Source of the DNA: Phyllobacterium sophorae
GTDB taxonomy: Bacteria > Pseudomonadota > Alphaproteobacteria > Rhizobiales > Rhizobiaceae
Direction: 5' to 3'
DNA: 64,000 nt
NCBI RefSeq assembly: GCF_003010965.1
Contig: NZ_PGGM01000004.1
Coordinates: 248,001 to 312,000, forward strand
The notes beneath the pieces were generated by a model. It was given only the letters and a program-made list of their open reading frames with translations. It was not told the DNA's origin and searched no databases. Both the position numbers and the translations under genes were made by a program. Shown in pieces: positions 47,396 to 55,913 of the stretch; position 1 is the stretch's first letter; each line of letters opens with the position of its first letter.

Positions 47396-48158
47396 GCAGA
47401 TCAAGGGCTTTGGCATGCAGCTCGGGCGTCGCAGCGGCAAGGATACTGCCCGCCCTTTCGGCCGGCCCGCCATCCCACGTCGTGATCATGCCGCCTGCCT
47501 TCTCTATAATGGGAATGAGCGCGACGATGTCGTAGGGATGCAATCCGGTTTCAATGACCAGATCGACAAACCCGGCTGCCAGCATGGCATAGGCATAACA
47601 ATCGGTGCCGTAGCGGGCAAGGCGCACACTTTGCTCGACACGGTCATAGGACGCCCGTTTTTCATCCTTGAACATCGCCGGCGTGGTGGTGAACAGCGTC
47701 GCCTCGGAAAGCTGGATGGTCTTGCGCGTTTCAAGACGGCGCACACCACCCGGACCTTCATACCAGGAGGCTTCGCCGTCACACATGAAGAGCTCGTTGG
47801 TGAATGGCTGCGCCATCAGCCCCGCCGCCGCATCGCCATTGATGGTCAGGCCGGCCAGCGTGCCCCAGACCGGAATGCCGGAAATGAACGCCCGTGTCCC
47901 GTCGATCGGATCGATCACCCACACATGCGAATGATCGAGGTTCTCGCCGCCAAACTCTTCGCCGAGAATACCATGCTCGGGACAAGCAGTGTTAATCAGG
48001 CTGCGAATCGCTATTTCAGCCGCCCTGTCAGCTTCGGTGACAGGATCAAACCCCATCTGGTATTTGTTGTCGACCAGGGAAATATTACGGAATCGCGGCA
48101 ACGTTTGCTCGGCGGCCACACCGGCAATCTGCCTCAAAAAGGAAAGTTCTACGACCAA
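47385..48158 (-). CDS. hisN: Histidinol-phosphatase, inositol-monophosphatase family
   Basis: Dephosphorylates histidinol phosphate, the penultimate step of histidine synthesis in alphaproteobacteria. 257 residues. The metal site has GEEFGGEN and WVIDPIDGTRAF; the second lithium-sensitive-phosphatase motif is in ETGLHPYDIVALIPII. The start is TTG at 48158 with AAGGAG at ideal spacing. The broader family also includes inositol monophosphatase; the hisN type is favoured by the length and the GTRAFISG step. Confidence 0.88.
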   Translation of the reverse strand: MVVELSFLRQIAGVAAEQTLPRFRNISLVDNKYQMGFDPVTEADRAAEIAIRSLINTACPEHGILGEEFGGENLDHSHVWVIDPIDGTRAFISGIPVWGTLAGLTINGDAAAGLMAQPFTNELFMCDGEASWYEGPGGVRRLETRKTIQLSEATLFTTTPAMFKDEKRASYDRVEQSVRLARYGTDCYAYAMLAAGFVDLVIETGLHPYDIVALIPIIEKAGGMITTWDGGPAERAGSILAAATPELHAKALDLLNR

Positions 48159-48265
48159 AATAGCTCCTTGCGATTAAAACGTTCTCATTTGGGTGCCTTG
48201 TCGGCTAATTTTTTGCATGATTTTTAGGCATCTTACAAGTATGCACAAAAAATCATACAACTCTC

Positions 48266-48293
48266 TTGACTTTTGTGCGACGCAGCATAGATT
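48266..48293 (+). promoter_or_regulatory. Sigma-70-like promoter of the small RNA
   Basis: TTGACT (48266-48271), 16 bases, then TAGATT (48288-48293). It places a start near 48300, about 80 bases before an intrinsic terminator. Confidence 0.65.
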
Positions 48294-48299
48294 GATACA

Positions 48300-48378
48300 T
48301 GGACAGGGCGACCTGTCTATGCCCTCCTTGGGCGTTTCCTCCCTAGACTTGGGCCGCGCTTATGCGCGGTCTTTTTTT
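48300..48378 (+). ncRNA. Candidate trans-acting small RNA with CU-rich anti-Shine-Dalgarno loops
   Basis: A transcript of about 79 bases with no reading frame. GGACAG/CTGTC makes a 5' hairpin; GCCC/GGGC makes a second hairpin with a TCCTT loop; TTTCCTCCCT is left single-stranded; GGCCGCGC/GCGCGGTC with a TTAT loop and seven T's is the terminator (48352-48378). The layout and CU-rich motifs resemble the alphaproteobacterial Hfq-dependent AbcR/alpha-r15 type RNAs, which block mRNAs of ABC transporters; the family name is tentative. Confidence 0.65.
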
Positions 48379-48408
48379 GTTCGAAGACGAATGCCCCACC
48401 TGTAAGCG

Positions 48409-49299
48409 TTATTCCGCGGCCAGCGGTGTATCGATGAAATAGAAATCCGGCAGCGAAACGAGATCGGCCAGGAACAACCCGATATCGCGCTGCAGCTGAT
48501 CAAAGCCCGGCTTCGGCTCATAGCTATGTTCGTTGAGGTAAAGGCCGCGATTCACCTCGATCTGCAGCGCGTGAACGCGTTTTAGCGGCCGGCCGTAATG
48601 TTCGGTGATATAGCCGCCGGCATAGGGTTTGTTATGCGCCACAAGGTATCCCATCTCCCGCAGCAGGTGGATCGCTGCATTCGCAAGTTCCGGTGCGCAG
48701 CTTGTCCCAAACCGGTCACCAATGATGAAATCGGGCCGCATGCCGCTCTCAGGAAAACGAATACCCGTAGGCATCGAATGGCAATCCACAAGTACGCAGT
48801 AGCCAAAGCGCGTACGGGTGGCTGCAAGCACATCCCCGAGCAACGCATGATAGGGCTTGTAGATCGTGTTGATTCGCTCCAGCGCCTCGGCGAGCGGCAG
48901 CTTATGCGCGTAGATTTCCTGACCCTCACCGACAAGACGCGGGACGGTGCCAAGTCCACCGGCAACACGCGCCGAGCTGCCATTGGCGTACGACGGTAAC
49001 GGCTCAAGGAACATCTTGGCGTCAAGCTCGTAAGGTTCCCGGTTCACGTCGAGATAGGCCCGCGGGAAATGCGCAGCCATCAAGGGTGCACCAAGCATGA
49101 CGGCCGAAGCAAACAATTGGTCAACGAAACAGTCCTCCGAGCGGCGTATCGTTTGCGCATCGAGTTGAGATTGCTGGAGGAACGCCTCTGGATAAGATCG
49201 TCCGCTGTGGGGCGAATTGAAAACAAATGGAATGCGCTGATCGGACGGTTGCCGCAATTCGTAGGGCAGATCATCAGGAAAGTCGCGCTCGACGGTCAT
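48409..49299 (-). CDS. N-formylglutamate amidohydrolase family protein
   Basis: A 296-residue N-formylglutamate deformylase-like enzyme (HutG type 2 / FGase). Metal and substrate features include FVFNSPHSGRSYPEAFL, RRSEDCFVDQLF, AYLDVNREPYELDAKMF, VLVDCHSMPTG and LQIEVNRGLYL. It may act in histidine degradation or on other N-formyl or N-acyl amino acids; no hut genes are in view. The ATG at 49299 is the natural start. Confidence 0.9.
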   Translation of the reverse strand: MTVERDFPDDLPYELRQPSDQRIPFVFNSPHSGRSYPEAFLQQSQLDAQTIRRSEDCFVDQLFASAVMLGAPLMAAHFPRAYLDVNREPYELDAKMFLEPLPSYANGSSARVAGGLGTVPRLVGEGQEIYAHKLPLAEALERINTIYKPYHALLGDVLAATRTRFGYCVLVDCHSMPTGIRFPESGMRPDFIIGDRFGTSCAPELANAAIHLLREMGYLVAHNKPYAGGYITEHYGRPLKRVHALQIEVNRGLYLNEHSYEPKPGFDQLQRDIGLFLADLVSLPDFYFIDTPLAAE

Positions 49300-49587
49300 T
49301 ATTCACTTCAAAGTTTGCTGCGGGACAGGCGGACGATATATCCTTCACTCTAGTGCAAGTTTACCGCAGATGGAATTGACCAAGAGTGATATGCAACTAT
49401 CTTTCTGATGTACGTCAGCTACTTCCACCGCAGGTACCATATCACCTGCGGAGCACCTCGACTTTTACGCTGTTCGCCCTTATTTCTACCAAATCATTCA
49501 CGCGATCTTTACCAAAAAAGCGTTCTCTGAATATTGATGGGACGCTGGCATGGGGATGATCCGGCGCTAGATAATTCGGACGGACTG

Positions 49588-49950
49588 ATGAAGAGAATCC
49601 TTCTTGCAGAAGATGACAATGATATGCGGCGCTTTCTGGTCAAGGCGCTCGAGAAGGCGGGGTATCATGTCACGCATTTCGACAATGGCGCCAGCGCCTA
49701 TGACCGCTTGCGCGAAGAACCGTTTTCGCTGCTGCTGACTGACATCGTCATGCCGGAAATGGACGGCATCGAGCTTGCTCGCCGTGCATCGGAAATCGAT
49801 CCGGATCTCAAGATCATGTTCATCACCGGCTTTGCCGCAGTGGCATTGAACTCCGACTCGAAGGCTCCGAAGGACGCAAAGGTGCTTTCCAAGCCATTCC
49901 ATCTGCGGGATCTCGTCAACGAAATCGAAAAAATGCTGGTCGCGGCGTAA
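49588..49950 (+). CDS. cpdR: Single-domain response regulator CpdR
   Basis: CpdR directs ClpXP to degrade cell-cycle proteins (CtrA, PdeA and others) when unphosphorylated. The 120-residue product MKRILLAEDDNDMRRFLVKA matches rhizobial CpdR closely; the phospho-acceptor is D52 in LLTDIVMPEMDG and the switch lysine is in KVLSKPFHLRDLV. The start at 49588 is chosen by homology; the frame opens at 49534. The phosphate comes from the CckA-ChpT relay. It stands next to tRNA-Val. Confidence 0.93.
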   Translation: MKRILLAEDDNDMRRFLVKALEKAGYHVTHFDNGASAYDRLREEPFSLLLTDIVMPEMDGIELARRASEIDPDLKIMFITGFAAVALNSDSKAPKDAKVLSKPFHLRDLVNEIEKMLVAA

Positions 49951-50052
49951 GACAGCTGCGAGTTTCTTTCGTCCTTGCAAAGAAAGCCTGATAACTTCTT
50001 CGCAATGCTATTGACGGAGCGGATTCAATATGGTGTATGCGCCCGGTCAGAT

Positions 50053-50127
<75 letters not shown>

Positions 50128-50198
50128 TCTGTTTATTTGCTTCAGGCTCCCGAATCTTCAAGGGAAACGCCTCAGAAGTCAATCCAAAATTTGGACAA

Positions 50199-50249
50199 CA
50201 AAAAAGGCCAACTGACCAAAGGAAGAATTTCCCTTAAGTCAGGTTGACC
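50199..50249 (-). terminator. Terminator of the phage late operon
   Basis: On the minus strand GGTCAAC-C-TGAC pairs with GGTCAGTTGGCC (one bulge, one G-U) and is followed by TTTTTTG. It lies just downstream of the last phage gene and before the tRNA, insulating host transcription. Confidence 0.7.
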
Positions 50250-50271
50250 CTGTAGCTTTGTTTCTTGCTGT

Positions 50272-50478
50272 TTATTTTATCAGACCGGCTAGCTTGTCCC
50301 AAAAGCTCCAGACCGTCAGGATACCCCCAATGACTGCCCACAACCAAAACGATTTTAGATAGGCTGTAATGTAGGTGTAGGATTGTTCCCTCTCTATCAT
50401 GTCTCGTAGAGTCTCGTAGTCTTTGCGAGGTATCTTAACCTCAATAATTTCGTCTTGCTTGTTGTCGTCTCCAGGCAC
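50272..50478 (-). CDS. Phage small membrane protein, last gene of the lysis cassette
   Basis: A 68-residue product with a charged N-terminal helix (EVKIPRKDYETLRDMIEREQ) and one membrane segment (SFWLWAVIGGILTVWSFW). GTG start, AGGA upstream. Its place after the endolysin suggests a holin modulator or spanin-like role, but no family is recognised. Confidence 0.65.
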   Translation of the reverse strand: MPGDDNKQDEIIEVKIPRKDYETLRDMIEREQSYTYITAYLKSFWLWAVIGGILTVWSFWDKLAGLIK

Positions 50479-50534
50479 TCTAATTATTCCTATTACTAAA
50501 ATTTACTTTTTTGTGAATCGCCCTACTATGGTGT

Positions 50535-50882
50535 CTAAGAAGTATCCCCTAGGACAATCATGTAGATTTGGGTAAGTTCTGGGCCTAGCGGGTCTGTGAT
50601 TCCCCACGATAAGATTTTATCCCAGATTATAAGTTTCGCGTTATAGAGAACGAAAGGGAAAGCAAAGCCGAAGCGAATCCATCGTTCAACAGGACTGGAC
50701 TGAGCCGCCAATATACTCGACTTGCGAGATTCGAGTAGAGTGATACGCTCATCAGCGGCAATACGTTCTTTATCATTAGCTGCATCTAACTTACTTTGAT
50801 ATGCCTCTTTGAGGTCGTTGGAGATAGCTGTAAGTGAACCGGTGAATAAGACACCAATGAGCTTACTTATTGCCGTCAACAT
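50535..50882 (-). CDS. Phage holin-like / lysis-associated membrane protein
   Basis: 115 residues: a short hydrophobic N-terminus (MLTAISKLIGVLFTGS), a charged coiled coil (NDLKEAYQSKLDAANDKERI) and a C-terminal membrane stretch (WIRFGFAFPFVLYNAKLIIW). It resembles the three-helix holins (DUF3154-like) of alphaproteobacterial phages and gene-transfer agents. It overlaps the upstream gene by 20 bases. Confidence 0.6.
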   Translation of the reverse strand: MLTAISKLIGVLFTGSLTAISNDLKEAYQSKLDAANDKERIAADERITLLESRKSSILAAQSSPVERWIRFGFAFPFVLYNAKLIIWDKILSWGITDPLGPELTQIYMIVLGDTS

Positions 50883-51051
50883 CGACAGGCACCTTCTTGT
50901 TAGGAATCAACCACGTGAGGAATGAGGTTACTAAAGTGACAACCACAGCAGCCTCAGTTTCTCCAATTGGAAGCTGCACCCCATACTTTGCATTGATTAA
51001 ATAAATTACGCCCATTACTAAGGGCACAAAGGCTTTGTTATACTTCGTCAT
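50863..51051 (-). CDS. Phage holin candidate
   Basis: 62 residues with two hydrophobic segments (FVPLVMGVIYLINAKYG and AVVVTLVTSFLTWLIP) and a charged tail, the size and topology of a class II holin. Its ATG overlaps the endolysin stop (ATGA), so the pair is translated together. Confidence 0.65.
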   Translation of the reverse strand: MTKYNKAFVPLVMGVIYLINAKYGVQLPIGETEAAVVVTLVTSFLTWLIPNKKVPVDVDGNK

Positions 51052-51830
51052 GTCGTTACACTTTTTCCTAGAAATATATTTATGAGCTTGGCAAGGAAGG
51101 TTATGAACCCACTTGCATCCAGCTTGCTAATCTCTTCTTCGAAGGCAGAGTCAGAAACGATATCCTCTTTAGGGAGTATCTTCGCGATAGGGCTTTCAAT
51201 AAGCTCCCCTACTGGCTTTCCATCATAACCAGCCGCCTTCAGTGCAGCTTCGAAACGAAGAGCATAGTTGGAAATACCCTTGGCTTTATCCGTACCGTTG
51301 ATGATACGACGACCACCCTCAAACTCACGTCCGTCCTCAACGTCAGACTCATCAATTGTGTCAATGAAGTCGTCGAGCTTCTTCCCCGTGAACCAACCGA
51401 ACTCCATTCCAGCAAAGAGGATTTGAGAGGCGTATTCCGGCTCCATAACCTTTTCAGGATGGGTAACGAAATCGATACCGAGGAGCTTGGAAGCCTTTGC
51501 GTAGTTCGATTTCCCAGTAAGCTGAACGTAGCCACGACCACAGTATTTAGCACCGTCACCGGGGGCCAGGTTACCGAGTTCCTTAGCCTTCTCAGGACGA
51601 GAACCATTGATGTCGTACATCTTAGTGAAGTATTTGGTATCTCCGTACTCACGGATTGGCTGCATAGTGAACGCAGTCTCGTGCCATGTCGTAGCGAGAA
51701 TATAGGCTAGATGGTTACGAGGAACCTCACTGTTCAATCCATACGAAATAAGAAAATCAAATCCACGGACGTTAGCATTGGTGAGTTTCAATTTACTACG
51801 GATTGCATCATAAAACCTGCTTAGGTCCAT
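51048..51830 (-). CDS. Phage endolysin, GH19 chitinase/lysozyme family
   Basis: A 260-residue muralytic enzyme that opens the host wall at the end of infection. ILATTWHETAFTMQPIRE holds the catalytic glutamate E51; KYCGRGYVQLTGKSNYAKAS and GGRRIINGTDKAKGISNYA are GH19 marks. The C-terminus adds an unusual amphipathic or membrane-seeking segment (SGFITFLAKLINIFLG). No signal peptide, so export depends on the holin. AAGGAG precedes the ATG. Confidence 0.9.
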   Translation of the reverse strand: MDLSRFYDAIRSKLKLTNANVRGFDFLISYGLNSEVPRNHLAYILATTWHETAFTMQPIREYGDTKYFTKMYDINGSRPEKAKELGNLAPGDGAKYCGRGYVQLTGKSNYAKASKLLGIDFVTHPEKVMEPEYASQILFAGMEFGWFTGKKLDDFIDTIDESDVEDGREFEGGRRIINGTDKAKGISNYALRFEAALKAAGYDGKPVGELIESPIAKILPKEDIVSDSAFEEEISKLDASGFITFLAKLINIFLGKSVTT

Positions 51831-51928
51831 AATAGCTCCTTAAAATATTCTTTTAAATATATCTGGCACTTTAATAGCGTGACGCCATGCGTTGAAAAAC
51901 CAACAGCATTAGAGGTTGTCGCCCACCT

Positions 51929-52171
51929 TTATATTAGTGCCCTTGCTGCCTGTGCCGCATCAATCATAGCCTGTGTCCAGATTAGAGAAGCAAGTGATTT
52001 AATTTTCTGTGTTTCGTTAGTGATATCATCACCGGGAGTAATAACTCTACGATGATAATTCTTTGCAATCTCTACACCATCTTCATAGACTATGTTGGCC
52101 ATACGAATTTCGAAATGTCCTGTAGCACGAATGGTGATTGCATCGAATGTAGTCTGTTTTGTATAAGCCAT
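51929..52171 (-). CDS. Phage hypothetical protein downstream of the tail fibre
   Basis: An 80-residue protein (MAYTKQTTFDAITIRATGHF...) of a type common beside tail fibres in phages; not recognised further. Its ATG overlaps the tail-fibre stop (TAATG). The 98 bases between it and the endolysin are AT-rich and may contain a weak promoter. Confidence 0.6.
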   Translation of the reverse strand: MAYTKQTTFDAITIRATGHFEIRMANIVYEDGVEIAKNYHRRVITPGDDITNETQKIKSLASLIWTQAMIDAAQAARALI

Positions 52172-53319
52172 TAGTTACTCGCCAAATAAGTTGCTGTGAT
52201 AATCAAGTCTGTAGTATTGGTAAAGTCTGTGTTAGTACAAGTAGTAACAGTACCAGCAGCACGAATAACCAAACTCAATGAGGTAGAATTTTGTACCAAA
52301 TATCCAGAAGGATTAAGGGTAGCAGCACCACCAGCCCAGTAAGTAACATTGGCAGCATAAAGAGTAGCAGCCGGGCTGTTAGACACTGTAAATGGTAGTC
52401 CTGAGATACTTGTTGCACCGGTAGAACTTCCTTTATTACTCAAAGTTACACGCAGTCCAACAGTAACTAATCTGCCAATCTTGATATAACTTCCTGTTCT
52501 TGAGTTATAGGTTATGCCTACAGAGGCACCACCGAAAGCAAGAGTTGGTGTCCAAGTTCCCTCTTCATAATCATCAAGAGTATTGACGTCTGTCGAAGGA
52601 ATTTGAGTAGCAGGAAAAGCTATCTGACCACCATCAACCGACAGTAGTGATGTTACACCAACTGTTCCGGTATTACGGAGAATGTAGAATGGAGCATCAA
52701 TGAATGTCCCTGCATCATTTGAACGAGTGATAACATAGTTGGAACCAGCGTTTGAACCACTCTCTGCAATACTGTTCGCAAGAACACTCCAACGGTCTAC
52801 GCCCCCAGTCTGGAAAATTAACTGGCGATTTGTACCAGCGGCACCTGACCTCTTCAGGTCACCAGATAATGTACCACCAGCAAGTGGTAGGTATGTTGAA
52901 GCTGCTGTAGCAGCGGTAATAAGGTCAGAACCCCCCACTGACGGAGCAGTCTCAAAGGCGACCTTACCGGTTGAACGGGTGATGTAGAACGGAGTACCTA
53001 GGAACGAACCGGCATCAGAGTATCGCCAGATGGCGAAACCCGAACCAGCATTGGCACCAGACTCTGTTACGTTATCCGAGGCTACGAGCCAACGAGGAGA
53101 GGTAGCAGTAGCGTATGTAAGAAACTTACTGGTATTGACCGGACCATTAATAGTTGCAGTACCAGTCGTGATGTCGGTAGCTGTGAGGTTGGTAGTAGAG
53201 AAGTCTCCAACCGTCAGCGCACTCAGTGTATCAACAGCTACAGGGGTATTACCTTCTTCTACAACAACACGAGCACCGGAGGAGGCAGTAGGTTTATGTT
53301 GTATATCTTGAATTGGCAT
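52171..53319 (-). CDS. Phage tail fibre protein with two internal repeats
   Basis: 382 residues. A short N-terminal attachment region is followed by two repeats of about 47 residues (76-122 and 176-222) sharing ESG(A/S)NAGS, DAG(T/S)F and PFYI-R-TG, the pattern seen in phage fibre shafts. The C-terminal part (EEGTWTPTLAFGGASVGITY onward) is a beta-rich tip found in other phage fibres. No sugar-degrading active site is visible. Confidence 0.8.
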   Translation of the reverse strand: MPIQDIQHKPTASSGARVVVEEGNTPVAVDTLSALTVGDFSTTNLTATDITTGTATINGPVNTSKFLTYATATSPRWLVASDNVTESGANAGSGFAIWRYSDAGSFLGTPFYITRSTGKVAFETAPSVGGSDLITAATAASTYLPLAGGTLSGDLKRSGAAGTNRQLIFQTGGVDRWSVLANSIAESGSNAGSNYVITRSNDAGTFIDAPFYILRNTGTVGVTSLLSVDGGQIAFPATQIPSTDVNTLDDYEEGTWTPTLAFGGASVGITYNSRTGSYIKIGRLVTVGLRVTLSNKGSSTGATSISGLPFTVSNSPAATLYAANVTYWAGGAATLNPSGYLVQNSTSLSLVIRAAGTVTTCTNTDFTNTTDLIITATYLASN

Positions 53320-53320
53320 A

Positions 53321-53692
53321 TTACTTCCTAATTAAAAAGTCCTCATCGTCAATATCTACGACAGGGGTAATATCAACCAGCGGCTTAGGTAGTGAGCCAT
53401 GAGCATCTTCCTTTGCCATCTGCTGTAGTTGCATTATCTGTAGGTTCTGGTTGACTTCGTTAGCCTTAACCATCTCATTCCGGAAAGACTCGATAGCTGC
53501 ACCCTGTTGTCGGCTCTGTTGAGCGTTCTCAATGAGCAACGTTGGGAGCCAAGCGACAGCACAGCCCCAATGGTCAACTGGCTCTCCAGTGTTGGGATTA
53601 GTACCCCGTATCTGAGTGAACCAATTGCACTTCAAACCAAGACAATCGCCTTTGATTAGAGGACAGAAATCACCGGGTTTTAATTCTTTCAT
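53321..53692 (-). CDS. Phage cysteine-containing hypothetical protein
   Basis: A 123-residue protein with four N-terminal cysteines (DFCPLIKGDCLGLKCNWF and WGCAVAWLP) and a glutamine-rich helix. Such proteins sit among tail genes of diverse podoviruses. The cysteines could bind metal or an iron-sulfur cluster; the function is unknown. Confidence 0.65.
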   Translation of the reverse strand: MKELKPGDFCPLIKGDCLGLKCNWFTQIRGTNPNTGEPVDHWGCAVAWLPTLLIENAQQSRQQGAAIESFRNEMVKANEVNQNLQIMQLQQMAKEDAHGSLPKPLVDITPVVDIDDEDFLIRK

Positions 53693-53748
53693 TATAAATA
53701 GCCTTATAAATATTTTTAAAATGTATGGGGCATTCGCGCCCCACTGTG

Positions 53749-53931
53749 TTACTTACTTAGTTCTGCAATCTGTGCATCCACTTTGGCAATCTGGGCCTCA
53801 TGGTAAGCCTTCTCACTAGCCTTAAGTTCAGCACTATCCCACTGACGAGACAGGCTTTCCTCCTTGAAGGCAATCATATGGGCTTTTTGTGCCTGTAGAT
53901 TACTGATTTCAGCTTTAATTACTTCCGACAT
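53749..53931 (-). CDS. Phage small coiled-coil protein
   Basis: 60 residues, alanine/glutamate/lysine-rich and helical (EISNLQAQKAHMIAFKEESL...), between the two fibre genes. Possibly a fibre chaperone or connector; not recognised. Confidence 0.55.
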   Translation of the reverse strand: MSEVIKAEISNLQAQKAHMIAFKEESLSRQWDSAELKASEKAYHEAQIAKVDAQIAELSK

Positions 53932-53943
53932 AACAACTCCTTG

Positions 53944-55155
53944 TTAGTTTTTCTGAGCCACAATAAAGTCCACATAGGCCACAGCGAAATCCATTGCCGT
54001 ACCAGTGAAGGTATGACCGTGGGTATCCATAGTTAGAGAGTGGGTGTGGCTTCCACCCGTACCAGCAGCACCAGAAGTGACCGAGAACGAGTGAGTGTGG
54101 TTAGTACTAATACCACTCGTAGTACCAGAGTAGGTGTGGGCATGGTCGCCAGCAGCGTTTGTATTAAAGCCAGCAACGAAACCATCGTTCGTCTTATATT
54201 CGACACCGGTAGAGCCACTACCACCGGCAGTAACAAGGTTCTGAGTGTTTGAGTGAGCGTGACTACCATTAGTGGAAGTAGTACCAGAGTAGTTATGAGA
54301 ATGGTCAGCACTGACTGTACCCGTTGTACCAGAGACAGCGTGAGTATGGCTCGGAATCTGAGCAGTCGTCAGGGTCGTTGCACCAACCGTACCAGTCACC
54401 ACAACGTTATTGAGAGTACCAGCAGGTGTACGCGAGGCAAACACGGTCGTGAAGGCTGTTGAACCACCCGTGGACACGGAACCAGAAACAAGACGAAGAG
54501 CCTTATTGTTGTGCGTGGTGTCTTTCGTCCAACCTGGAGGGGCATTCGTCTGTTGGAAAAGCATCCGAGTACCAGCGGGCAAATAAGCCCACGCACCTAC
54601 GAATTCCGTTGCTGTGATAGTTCCAGATGCCGTGATATCCGTAAACCCGGTATAAGCACCTGAGATAGACGCGTTAGGGACAATACCCGTCAAATCGCCA
54701 GCGGCAGCACGGTTATACCCAGTGACTATCCAACCACCAGTGCCAGAGGCAGCGGTACTCGAATATACGAGGGTATAAATCCCACCAGAGCAGATGTCGT
54801 TCGCAACTAGGGCGGTATCACCACTAGAAGTCAGGCGTCTGAGTGACTTAGCACCAAGAAGGTTGATGTTTATCGTGGCAGCTACGTCATTGTTGATGTG
54901 TGCCTTAAAGCTGACCACTCGACCATCAGTCAGTGTGGTGAACGAAGAGGAAGCGGTTAGGTTGTATGCCGATGCCGTACCAGTACTTGTGTTCGAACCG
55001 GAGATATCGTTGAGAAGTTGTTTTACACGAGTCATCATCTGGCGAGCAGAGTTATTGACTGTGCTAGGAAGCTGACCTTCCACCCAGTTGATGTCACCAT
55101 CAGCAGTATCGTTGTTGGACGGAGTTAAGCTCCAGTCCCAAATGCTACCAGCCAT
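53944..55155 (-). CDS. Phage tail fibre / collar-domain protein with HxH repeats
   Basis: A 403-residue fibre. MAGSIWDWSLTPSNNDTADG is a common N-terminus of phage fibres. A middle region has the collar-type PAGTRMLFQQTNAPPGWTKD. The last about 145 residues carry seven HxH motifs (SHTHAVS, DHSHNYS, SHAHSNT, DHAHTYS, NHTHSFS, SHTHSLT, THGHTFT). In T4 gp37, HxH sites bind iron ions along the needle. This is the likely receptor-binding fibre. Confidence 0.85.
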   Translation of the reverse strand: MAGSIWDWSLTPSNNDTADGDINWVEGQLPSTVNNSARQMMTRVKQLLNDISGSNTSTGTASAYNLTASSSFTTLTDGRVVSFKAHINNDVAATININLLGAKSLRRLTSSGDTALVANDICSGGIYTLVYSSTAASGTGGWIVTGYNRAAAGDLTGIVPNASISGAYTGFTDITASGTITATEFVGAWAYLPAGTRMLFQQTNAPPGWTKDTTHNNKALRLVSGSVSTGGSTAFTTVFASRTPAGTLNNVVVTGTVGATTLTTAQIPSHTHAVSGTTGTVSADHSHNYSGTTSTNGSHAHSNTQNLVTAGGSGSTGVEYKTNDGFVAGFNTNAAGDHAHTYSGTTSGISTNHTHSFSVTSGAAGTGGSHTHSLTMDTHGHTFTGTAMDFAVAYVDFIVAQKN

Positions 55156-55169
55156 ATGTGGCTCCTAAA

Positions 55170-55913
55170 TTAAATATTGAATGAAAATGGATTTGGTTGT
55201 TGTTTCTGACGACCTTGCTGAAATGCAGCAATTTGCTCTTGCAGACTCGGACCCTGTGCAGCACTTTGCATAGGAGCCATTTCAGGGGCTTCCATAGCAG
55301 CCTCACCTAGCGAGGAGAGTGCGTTTAGAATACCACCTTCAGTGCTCGTCTTTCCGTTATCGCCAGTTGTCTGCTTACCCTTAAGTAACCTCATCAAACC
55401 TTTCGGCTCTTCAGGCGCTTCAGGAGAAGCTTGTGCAACTTGTGCAGGAGCTTGTGGTGTATCACCCGTCGGATTAGGTGGTGGAGTGGCACCATTATAA
55501 GCAGCGGACAGCCAAGGGGCAGCGTTAGTACCCTTCCCTCCAGCACCCCATACTCCGGGGTTACCACCACCAATGTGCATACTCCCCGGCTGCATATAAC
55601 CTTCACCAGCACCAAAACCAGTAATACCGGCTCGTTTGCCCTGGCGGACTATTTCTTCGAAGATGGGACGGTCTTCAGGATTGTTCCAATCAAGCTTCCG
55701 GTCACCTTTGTAAAAGAATGCGTCTGCTGCATTGCCATGGTCATGACGATGTGAACCAACACGGTTAGGCCCCTCACCCTCTTGACCTCCTGAGAAGACC
55801 TCCATAGTCAAGCCCAAGTCCTTGAGGTACTGCAACTGCTTTGCAAGGGATGGATTTATGGGTTGATTGCGTGTCGCACCTTGGTTTGCGTAACGGATGT
55901 AGTCATAGGCCAT
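55170..55913 (-). CDS. Virion-associated M15-like peptidase with shared C-terminal tail
   Basis: 247 residues. The N-terminal domain (1-125) is M15-like: S54-H57-G60-A62-D64 in VGSHRHDHGNAADAFF matches SxxHxxGxAxD, and H113 in PGSMHIGGG is the third zinc ligand. A proline-rich linker is followed by a tail (189-240, STEGGILNALSSL, then PMQSAAQ) that is homologous to the tail of the next gene. Probably a peptidoglycan endopeptidase carried in the particle and used at entry rather than for lysis. Confidence 0.78.
   Translation of the reverse strand: MAYDYIRYANQGATRNQPINPSLAKQLQYLKDLGLTMEVFSGGQEGEGPNRVGSHRHDHGNAADAFFYKGDRKLDWNNPEDRPIFEEIVRQGKRAGITGFGAGEGYMQPGSMHIGGGNPGVWGAGGKGTNAAPWLSAAYNGATPPPNPTGDTPQAPAQVAQASPEAPEEPKGLMRLLKGKQTTGDNGKTSTEGGILNALSSLGEAAMEAPEMAPMQSAAQGPSLQEQIAAFQQGRQKQQPNPFSFNI

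Noticed and set aside
53944..54420. Repetitive DNA suggesting a CRISPR-like array
   Set aside because: The periodicity is the HxH protein repeat of the fibre; units are not identical and there are no spacers.
54040..54462. Serine/threonine-rich + strand frames opposite the HxH fibre
   Set aside because: Produced by the repeated fibre codons read backwards.
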